Shown one piece after another: positions 6,445 to 11,150 of a stretch of 11,150 nt of DNA (positions are counted from its first letter, which is position 1; each line of letters opens with the position of its first letter). A program made the position numbers and the translations under genes. Source of the stretch: 66-474 sp039923855 (GTDB lineage Bacteria > Pseudomonadota > Gammaproteobacteria > Xanthomonadales > Rhodanobacteraceae); the NCBI GenBank assembly GCA_039923855.1, contig JBDTBW010000070.1, forward strand, positions 1 to 11,150, given 5' to 3'. The notes under the pieces were generated by a model. The model did no database searches. It was not told the origin of the DNA and was given only the letters and a program-made list of their open reading frames with translations.

Positions 6445-6498
6445 GCGTTTGCAATCCTGCAAACGCAGTCCGGGGTTCCGCGCTGCGCGCGGCCCCGG
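6445..6498. repeat. Palindrome-rich block upstream of the kinase gene
   Basis: Two strong dyads lie side by side. One is a perfect 8-bp hairpin GCGTTTGC/GCAAACGC (6445-6452 and 6459-6466). The other is CCGGGG/CCCCGG (6470-6475 and 6493-6498) around a GC-rich self-complementary centre. The following CCGGAATGACGGG resembles dispersed repeats seen in many proteobacterial genomes. Apart from this block and repeat copy A, I see no gene in 6034-6554. Confidence 0.5.
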
Positions 6499-6554
6499 AA
6501 TGACGGGCGTGGGCAGTTGCTGCGCGCAATCGCGGATGCGCCTATCATCTGCGC

Positions 6555-7760
6555 GTGCTGCGCCATACCCTCAATCATATCCGTCTGCTGCGTTACGCGG
6601 GGTTGTTCACTTACGCCTGCGTGGGCGTGCCGCTGATCAGCCGCGACTGGATGCTGGCGCGGCTGGGTGACTCGCAGGGGCAGAGCCAGATCGACCAGTT
6701 GCAGCAGCAGACGCGCACGCATACCGATGTGCTGCTGTGGGCGGTGAGCTACGTGATCTTCGGCGTGGTGTACTGGTTGCTGACGCGCAATCTCGGTTCG
6801 CGGCGGCACTGGGTGGTCAAGTTGCTGGGACTGCTGGTGCTGACCGGCGCCGCGATCGTGATCGGCTGGTGCAGCCAGAGTGGTTTGTGCGCATTGTTGC
6901 TGGTGGTGGTGTGCGTGGTGCTGCCGTGGTTGCTGCCGCTGCAACTGGGAGTGGCGTGGCTGGTGTTGCAGAATCTGGCGCTGGTGCCGGTGTTCGCCAG
7001 TTTTCCCGGCTTCGATGTCGGCAATGCGGCGCTGCAGGCAAGCTTGTATCTGGGGTTTTCCGCGCTGGCGTTCGTCACCTCGATGGTGGCCAGCCAACAG
7101 GCTGAGGCGCGCGAGGAGCAGCGGCGGTTGAATTCCGAACTGCGCGCCACCCGCGCGCTGCTGGCCGAATCCAGCCGCATCTCCGAACGTATGCGCATCG
7201 CGCGCGAGCTGCACGATCTGGTCGGGCATCATCTGACCGCCTTGAGTTTGAATCTGGAAGTGGCGAGTCACCTGGTCACCGAACCCGCCGCCGAGCACGT
7301 CGGCAAAGCACAGACCACCGCCAAGCAATTATTGAGCGACGTGCGTGAAGTGGTCAGCGAATTGCGCGACGACGATGCGATCGATCTCACCGCCGCGCTG
7401 CGCAGCGTGACCGAAGGCGTGCCAGGGTTGGCGGTGCATCTGGAAGTGCCGCCGCGCTTCGCGGTGGACGATCCGCACCGCGCGCAGGTGCTGCTGCGCT
7501 GCGCGCAGGAAATCGTCACCAACGCGGTGCGCCACGCCGGCGCGCGGCATCTGTGGCTGCGCTTCGAGCGCACGCCGTCGGGGATGCTGGCGTTGAAGGC
7601 GCACGATGACGGACACGGCGCTGCCGATTTGAAACCGGGAAACGGCCTGATCGGCATGCGCGAGCGGCTGGCCGAGGTTGGTGGCAAACTCAGCATCGAC
7701 ACCGCGCGCGATCGCGGGTTTACTCTGGAAGCATCGATGCCGCTGGAAAACGTTGCGTGA
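6555..7760 (+). CDS. Membrane sensor histidine kinase, NarL/DesK type
   Basis: A 401-residue sensor kinase that should autophosphorylate on His and pass phosphate to the adjacent response regulator. Residues 1-180 carry about four to five membrane segments (clear ones near 62-80, 87-106, 111-150 and 160-180) with no extracellular sensing domain, so the signal is probably sensed in or at the membrane. A short coiled linker (181-210) leads to the HisKA_3 dimerisation domain with ERMRIARELHDLVGHHLTAL; His220 is the phosphoacceptor. The HATPase domain shows the N box QEIVTNAVRHAGA (Asn323), the G1 box DDGHGA (351-356) and the G2 box GNGLIGMRER. The start is a GTG at 6555 with no ribosome site. 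TATCAT at 6543-6548 would place transcription initiation at or next to the GTG, so the message may be leaderless. The signal is unknown. Confidence 0.9.
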   Translation: MLRHTLNHIRLLRYAGLFTYACVGVPLISRDWMLARLGDSQGQSQIDQLQQQTRTHTDVLLWAVSYVIFGVVYWLLTRNLGSRRHWVVKLLGLLVLTGAAIVIGWCSQSGLCALLLVVVCVVLPWLLPLQLGVAWLVLQNLALVPVFASFPGFDVGNAALQASLYLGFSALAFVTSMVASQQAEAREEQRRLNSELRATRALLAESSRISERMRIARELHDLVGHHLTALSLNLEVASHLVTEPAAEHVGKAQTTAKQLLSDVREVVSELRDDDAIDLTAALRSVTEGVPGLAVHLEVPPRFAVDDPHRAQVLLRCAQEIVTNAVRHAGARHLWLRFERTPSGMLALKAHDDGHGAADLKPGNGLIGMRERLAEVGGKLSIDTARDRGFTLEASMPLENVA

Positions 7761-7785
7761 TCTGTTTTGTTCTGGGGAAAACCGA

Positions 7786-7977
7786 ATGATTTCTGTCCGT
7801 TTAGTCGATGACCGGACCTTGGTGCGTCAGGGTCGAGGCCATTGCGTTTACGCGATGCCCAGAAGACATCGCGTGCAATGGCCGATGGGGAGGCAGGGAT
7901 GCCGATCGGAAAGCGCACCATGGATGGTTCTGGTAAAGCTGTTCAATGCATCCATGAAGCGGAGACTTCCCGCATGA
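7786..7977 (+). pseudogene. Truncated duplicate of the response-regulator start
   Basis: A 63-codon ORF starts at ATG 7786, with GGGGA about 8 nt upstream, 25 nt after the kinase stop. Its first 16 residues, MISVRLVDDRTLVRQG, match the start of the intact regulator (MISVCLVDDQTLVRQG) at 14 of 16. At the DNA level eight further codons differ silently, so the copies diverged while both were under protein-level selection. After codon 16 similarity ends abruptly and the remaining residues resemble no receiver domain. The stretch includes a hairpin (7839-7881) with CCATTGC/GCAATGG and CGCGATG/CATCGCG arms. The ORF ends in TGA overlapping the ATG of the intact regulator (ATGA, 7974-7977). Most likely it is the remnant of a second regulator gene; it may still be translated and couple the next gene. 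Confidence 0.65.
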
Positions 7978-8615
7978 TTTCTGTCTGTCTCGTTGACGAT
8001 CAAACGCTGGTGCGGCAGGGCATCAGGTCCCTCTTGGAACTGTCGCCCGACATCAAGGTGATCGCCGAATGCGTCGATGGCGCGCAAGCGCTGGAGACCA
8101 TTCCGAAGATCAAGCCCGACGTGGTGTTGCTGGACATGCGCATGCCCGGCAAGAGTGGGCTGGATGTGCTCAACACCTTCGCGGCGCTTGGCGAGGTGCC
8201 GCCGACCATCATCCTCACCACTTTCGACGACGACCAACTGGTACTAGCCGGATTGAAGGCCGGCGCGCGCGGTTATCTATTGAAAGACGTCTCGCTGGAA
8301 CAACTGGTGGAAGCGGTCAAGACTATCGCCGGCGGCGGCTCGCTGATCGCGCCGATGGTGACGCAAAGATTGCTGGCCGGCATCGGCCGGATGCAGACTC
8401 AATTCACCAGCCTCGAGCAACCGGATCCCTTGACCGAACGCGAAACCGAAATCCTGCGCCTGATGTCCGGCGGCTACAGCAACAAGGAAATCGCCAATTC
8501 GCTCGGCGTGGCCGAAGGCACGGTCAAGAACCACGTCTCCAATATTCTTTCGAAGCTCGGCGTGCGCGACCGCACGCGGGCGGTGCTCAAAGCGCTGGAG
8601 ATCGGAATTGTGTAA
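7974..8615 (+). CDS. Response regulator, NarL/FixJ (LuxR-type DNA-binding) family
   Basis: A 213-residue transcription regulator, the partner of the upstream kinase. The receiver domain (1-120) has the acidic pair Asp8-Asp9, phosphoacceptor Asp54 in VVLLDMRMPG, the Thr in LTTFDDD (about 82-83) and Lys104 in GYLLKD, all the residues needed for phosphotransfer. The C-terminal domain (about 150-213) is a LuxR-type helix-turn-helix: LTERETEILRLMSGGYSNKEIANSLGVAEGTVKNHVSNILSKLGVRDRTRAV. The ATG at 7974 was chosen because the receiver fold begins there and it has GGAG 9 nt upstream. An in-frame extension to 7842 reads through non-receiver sequence and is rejected. Its start overlaps the stop of the truncated duplicate. 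No transporter or other usual target operon is next to it, so its regulon cannot be inferred. Confidence 0.93.
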   Translation: MISVCLVDDQTLVRQGIRSLLELSPDIKVIAECVDGAQALETIPKIKPDVVLLDMRMPGKSGLDVLNTFAALGEVPPTIILTTFDDDQLVLAGLKAGARGYLLKDVSLEQLVEAVKTIAGGGSLIAPMVTQRLLAGIGRMQTQFTSLEQPDPLTERETEILRLMSGGYSNKEIANSLGVAEGTVKNHVSNILSKLGVRDRTRAVLKALEIGIV

Positions 8616-8630
8616 TTTTCGGAGATCAAC

Positions 8631-9130
8631 ATGAGGTCCGGAAGCGCCACGAGCAATCGATGCTTCGCGAAGCTAGTGCGGATCATCGCCGTTGTAATGA
8701 TGATAGTCGTTTGCACTGGATTAATCAGTTGCAGTGATCCGATCGAATCATCGTTCGATCTTGCGCCGACATCACGACTTCCGAAGTGGTTACGCTGCCG
8801 CCAGGAGTTCAACGCGATGACATCAGTGTGCACATGGATTACCACACCTACCCCGACAGAAATGGCAATAACACTCGATTCTTTGTGCGCAGTGGAAAGG
8901 GTGGCAAGACGATCGAAATGCGTGGAAGGGTGCGAGATTTAGAGCCACTTGTAATGAAGAATGCGCACGACGAAATTGGTGGTCCGTATCCGGCTTACTC
9001 AGTGATTACGGTCAACGGTGTGACGGATGTGGTCGAGCATCGACATATGGAGCCGGTGTTTTACATGACGGACGATCCCGCTGTCTGGAAGGCTTTCAAC
9101 GTCGGTGGAACCAGCCAGACCACGCATTGA
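8631..9130 (+). pseudogene. Frameshifted lipoprotein gene
   Basis: Two frames join to give one protein of about 166 residues. The first frame, from ATG 8631 (GGAG 6 nt upstream), has a basic N-terminus, the hydrophobic run IIAVVMMIVVCTG and lipobox LISC (Cys34), then SDPIESSFDLAPTSRLPKW. The second frame continues from about 8792 as TLPPGVQRDDISVHMDYHTYPDRNGNNTRFFVRSGKGG and runs to the TGA at 9128-9130. Restoring one base in TGGTT-ACG near 8790 would give PKW(F)TLPPG and one continuous reading frame. Without it the first frame runs to a stop at 8942 with no sensible sequence. It appears to be an outer- or inner-membrane lipoprotein of unknown function. A sequencing error is possible. It starts 15 nt after the regulator gene and may be in the same transcript. 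Confidence 0.7.
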
Positions 9131-9137
9131 ACCCAGC

Positions 9138-9376
9138 GCAGGCCAAAGATGGCCGTCAACGAGCGAGCTTCCAGCGCCGTGCGTGACGCCGAGCATTGCA
9201 GCGGATCGCGCGGGAAAGGCGCGCATGTCCGAGCACAGGGATGTGCGAGTTCGCGCCGGCGCGCGATCGGCAAGCGGCAAGGGCAGTCGAGACAACACGA
9301 TGTTGTCGAGACCACCGCCTCCAGCGCCTAGCCTTTTGGCTACTTTTGGGCAATGCCAAAAGTAGCTCGCGCAGCA
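9138..9376. repeat. Structured dispersed repeat, copy B
   Basis: The second copy of the element at 6120-6360, beginning 8 nt after the lipoprotein stop. The same three hairpins occur: GCACA/TGTGC (9233-9246), GACAACA-CGA-TGTTGTC (9291-9307) and an 11-bp perfect stem GCTACTTTTGG/CCAAAAGTAGC (9339-9349 and 9356-9366). Compared with copy A, a G:C pair becomes A:T in the second stem and the third stem exchanges G:C for T:A while staying paired. There is no U-run after the last stem on either strand, so it is not a classical terminator. Confidence 0.72.
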
Positions 9377-9439
9377 GGGACTGCGCGGAAAAAGACAGGG
9401 ATGTCGGACTATCGAAGAAGCGACACGCTTCGCGTGCGA

Positions 9440-9487
9440 CCCCTCATCCGGCGCTACGCGCCACCTTCTCCCACAAGGGGAGAAGGG
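9440..9487. repeat. Palindromic intergenic repeat (CCTTCTCC/GGAGAAGG type)
   Basis: GGCGC-TAC-GCGCC (9450-9462) is followed by the perfect 8-bp dyad CCTTCTCC/GGAGAAGG (9464-9471 and 9479-9486). The unit starts CCCCTCATCCG and ends GGGGAGAAGGG, the form of a widespread dispersed repeat. It lies in the gene-free gap 9131-9669 between the lipoprotein and SRPBCC genes; apart from repeats that gap shows no gene. Confidence 0.72.
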
Positions 9488-9576
9488 ATTTAGGCGTGAT
9501 GCGCCGCCGCGCCAGCGGGCAAAACCGCCCTAGGTGATAGCGCGCGCGCGCGGGAGCCGCTACCATCCGCCATTCG

Positions 9577-9596
9577 ACGCCGCGCGATGGCGCGCG
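9577..9596. repeat. GC-rich perfect hairpin upstream of the SRPBCC gene
   Basis: GCCGCGCG-ATGG-CGCGCGGC is a perfect 8-bp stem with a 4-nt loop, 73 nt before the ATG at 9670. It could be in the 5' leader of that gene. There is no U-run in either direction, so a terminator is unlikely. Role unknown. Confidence 0.4.
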
Positions 9597-9669
9597 GCAG
9601 CGGGGACGCGCTCGACGTGACCTTCGCGATCCGGTCCAACCCGTTGAAAGATGTCTGGAGATTGCTGGC

Positions 9670-11034
9670 ATGATTCGATTGCTTGAGTTCATCGTGGCCA
9701 TCATCCTGGTCATCGTGCTGGCCGTGGTGGTCGGTCTGTTCCTGCCGGCCCACGGCCATATCCAGCGCTCGATCGACATCAGCCACGAGTCGCATCAGAT
9801 CTACGACCTGCTCGACAATTTCCGCCGCTTCGCGGATTACTCCGGTCCGGTGCTGAAGGCGGAGGATCCCAACGTCAAGATCACGACCTCCGGCCCGGCC
9901 TACGGCCCGGGCGCGAAGCTGAGCTGGAGCGGCGGCGACAAGGTCGGTCGCGCCACCCTGACCAACGAGTCGGGCAGTCTCGATCCCACCGGCCAGGGCC
10001 AGATCGTGTGGGGCCTCGCCAGCGATTGGCGCGGCAACAACAAGAAGTTCACCCTCGATCTTACGCCCACCAACAATCAGCGCCTGACCAAGCTGACCTG
10101 GTCCTATGACGTGGACTATGGCTGGAACCTGCTCGACCGCTATTCGCAGTTCTTCCTGCGTGGAGCCCCGGATACGCTGATCCAGTACAGCCTGACCAAC
10201 GTGCAGAACACGCTGGCAACGATTCCCAACGTCGACTACACCAAGATCGCGTCGCGCATCGTCGAGGCCCAGCCGATGCCGGTGCTGTTCGTGTCGACCA
10301 CCGCGCCGCGCACGCTGGACGACGTCGATACTGCAACCGCCAAGGCGGTGGGCGAGATTACTGCGGCGATGAAGAAGCTCGGCGTGCACCAGGCCGGGCC
10401 GCGCATCACCATCACCACCGATTATGGCGACGAGAACTACGTGTTCGACATCGCGGTGCCGATCGACTCCGCCACGATCAGCGTCAACGGACAAAGCCAT
10501 GATCTGTCACAGGTGCCGGAAGTGACGGCCAAGCCGGTCGACGCCAATGCCGCGCAGGATCAGAACGCCAATCAGCCGCCGCCACCGCCGCCCACGGCCG
10601 GCAGCCTCGACGCCAAGGGACATCTGGTTGTCGATGGCGACGTGCGCGCGATGATGATGGAAGGCGGTCGCGCGCTGGAAGCCGACTGGGACGGCACCGG
10701 CGCCGGCATCCCGCTGACGCGGCTCGCGTTGAAAGCGTATGCGCTGACCCACGGCTATACGTTCGACGACACCACGCATCGCTATTACGACGAACTGGTG
10801 TCGCTACCGAACGTGGCCTACGACCAGCAGCAGTTCCGGGTGTTCCTGCCGTTGCAAGGCGACGTGCCGGCGCAGACACCGGAACAGGCCGCCGGCAAGG
10901 TGCCCGCGATGCCGCCGCTCGATCCGTCGATCTGGGCGCAGGGCGCCGCGCCCGCCGCCGCACCGGCGGCAGCGGATCAAAAAGCCGCCGCCGACAACAA
11001 GAAGAAACCGGCGGCGAAGCGCAAGCGCCATTGA
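9670..11034 (+). CDS. Membrane-anchored SRPBCC domain protein with GyrI-like second domain
   Basis: A 454-residue protein. Residues 5-25 are one hydrophobic segment (LEFIVAIILVIVLAVVVGLFL) anchoring the rest. The next 160 residues (about 30-190) fit the SRPBCC/polyketide-cyclase START-like fold: HIQRSIDISHESHQIYDLLDNFRRFADYSG, then alternating strands to GAPDTLIQYSLTNVQNTL. Residues about 195-395 look like a GyrI/AraC effector-binding domain (QPMPVLFVSTTAPRTLDD, ALKAYALTHGYTFDDTTHRYYDELVSLP, QFRVFLPLQ), interrupted by a Gln/Pro-rich insert with six prolines (about 290-312). The C-terminus is an Ala/Pro/Lys-rich disordered tail ending in KRKRH. Both folds bind small hydrophobic ligands, so a ligand carrier or sensor at the membrane is possible, but no function is known. 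GGAG lies 9 nt before the ATG. A terminator follows 23 nt after the stop, so it is probably monocistronic. Confidence 0.85.
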   Translation: MIRLLEFIVAIILVIVLAVVVGLFLPAHGHIQRSIDISHESHQIYDLLDNFRRFADYSGPVLKAEDPNVKITTSGPAYGPGAKLSWSGGDKVGRATLTNESGSLDPTGQGQIVWGLASDWRGNNKKFTLDLTPTNNQRLTKLTWSYDVDYGWNLLDRYSQFFLRGAPDTLIQYSLTNVQNTLATIPNVDYTKIASRIVEAQPMPVLFVSTTAPRTLDDVDTATAKAVGEITAAMKKLGVHQAGPRITITTDYGDENYVFDIAVPIDSATISVNGQSHDLSQVPEVTAKPVDANAAQDQNANQPPPPPPTAGSLDAKGHLVVDGDVRAMMMEGGRALEADWDGTGAGIPLTRLALKAYALTHGYTFDDTTHRYYDELVSLPNVAYDQQQFRVFLPLQGDVPAQTPEQAAGKVPAMPPLDPSIWAQGAAPAAAPAAADQKAAADNKKKPAAKRKRH

Positions 11035-11057
11035 AACTAGCGCGTATCGTTTCGCCG

Positions 11058-11089
11058 AAGGCCGCCCGGAAACGCGCGGCCTTTCTTTT
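11058..11089 (+). terminator. Rho-independent terminator of the SRPBCC gene
   Basis: AAGGCCGC (11058-11065) and GCGGCCTT (11076-11083) form a perfect 8-bp stem with a 10-nt loop, followed by TCTTTT. It lies 23 nt after the stop codon in the right direction. Confidence 0.88.
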
Positions 11090-11113
11090 GCCACGTCTGC
11101 GAAGCTAGCGTAG

Positions 11114-11140
11114 GGCGGAACCGGCGAGGCCGTTTCCGCC
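11114..11140. repeat. Palindromic repeat (GGCGGAA...TTCCGCC)
   Basis: GGCGGAA (11114-11120) pairs with TTCCGCC (11134-11140), and inside it CGGC pairs with GCCG around a GAG loop, with a single C/T mismatch between the two stems. The preceding GTAG and the GGCGGAA...TTCCGCC form resemble short dispersed palindromes of Xanthomonas-type genomes. The last 10 nt of the window show nothing more. Confidence 0.55.
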
Positions 11141-11150
11141 GCACGTTCTT

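Noticed and set aside
6034..6462. Upstream extension of the GNAT gene to 6462
   Set aside because: The added residues read through a dispersed repeat and are arginine-rich without domain similarity; ATG 6033 has a good ribosome site and begins the fold.
5061..6503. Long plus-strand open frame (480 codons) across the HEACH, GNAT and repeat region
   Set aside because: It crosses two antisense genes and repeats and is arginine-rich low-information sequence, typical of a spurious frame.
7842..7973. Longer response regulator starting at 7842
   Set aside because: The extra 44 residues precede the conserved receiver start and have no similarity; ATG 7974 fits the family length.
8786..9130. Separate gene starting at GTG 8786
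   Set aside because: It has no ribosome site or signal sequence, and the frame before it supplies a matching lipoprotein start that joins by one base, so a frameshifted single gene is the better reading.
9339..9366. Strong 11-bp hairpin as terminator
   Set aside because: No U-run follows on either strand, and the related hairpin occurs upstream of a gene in copy A, so it is part of a repeat.
1..11150. CRISPR array, tRNA or rRNA genes
   Set aside because: No regularly spaced short direct repeats and no tRNA- or rRNA-like sequence were seen by eye; the repeats present are palindromic and irregularly spaced.

Overview
The window is about 11.1 kb of GC-rich DNA from an ordinary bacterial chromosome. 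Gene content and repeat style (Cfa, GumN-like TraB protein, DesK/NarL-type two-component pair, several kinds of intergenic palindromic repeat, GTG starts, a possible leaderless start) suggest a gammaproteobacterium of the Lysobacterales (Xanthomonadaceae/Rhodanobacteraceae). That placement is inference from style, not from a marker gene.

Left arm, positions 1-6033, all genes on the minus strand. Reading in the direction of transcription: a GNAT acetyltransferase (6033-5428); a small protein with a HEACH zincin-like motif (5273-4788) preceded by a palindromic repeat; a fluoride (crcB-motif) riboswitch (4752-4687) with a candidate promoter overlapping the stop codon of the gene before it; a 270-bp MITE-like element (4606-4337); then a tight run crcB - DUF190 - MFS transporter - cfa in which each junction overlaps by 1-4 nt. 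A YefM/YoeB-type toxin-antitoxin pair with its own palindromic operator follows cfa, and then the 5' part of a TraB/GumN-family gene that runs off the window. The main observation is that the MITE-like element lies between the riboswitch aptamer and crcB, so the sensor and the gene it should control are about 370 nt apart.

Middle, 6034-8615. A divergent intergenic region of about 520 nt carries copy A of a structured repeat plus a second palindrome-rich block. Next on the plus strand come a NarL/DesK-type membrane histidine kinase (6555-7760), a short ORF (7786-7977) whose first 16 codons are a diverged copy of the response-regulator start, and the intact response regulator (7974-8615).

Right arm, 8616-11150. 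A lipoprotein gene (8631-9130) is broken by an apparent one-base deletion. It is followed by copy B of the structured repeat, another palindromic repeat (9440-9487) and a GC hairpin. A membrane-anchored SRPBCC/GyrI-like fusion protein (9670-11034) ends in a rho-independent terminator, after which comes another palindromic repeat.

How the parts fit: fluoride sensing, fluoride export and possibly membrane-lipid modification (cfa) would be linked through one transcript if the riboswitch still works. The two-component pair stands without an obvious target gene. The repeats sit in gene-free gaps, often within tens of bases of a start or stop codon.
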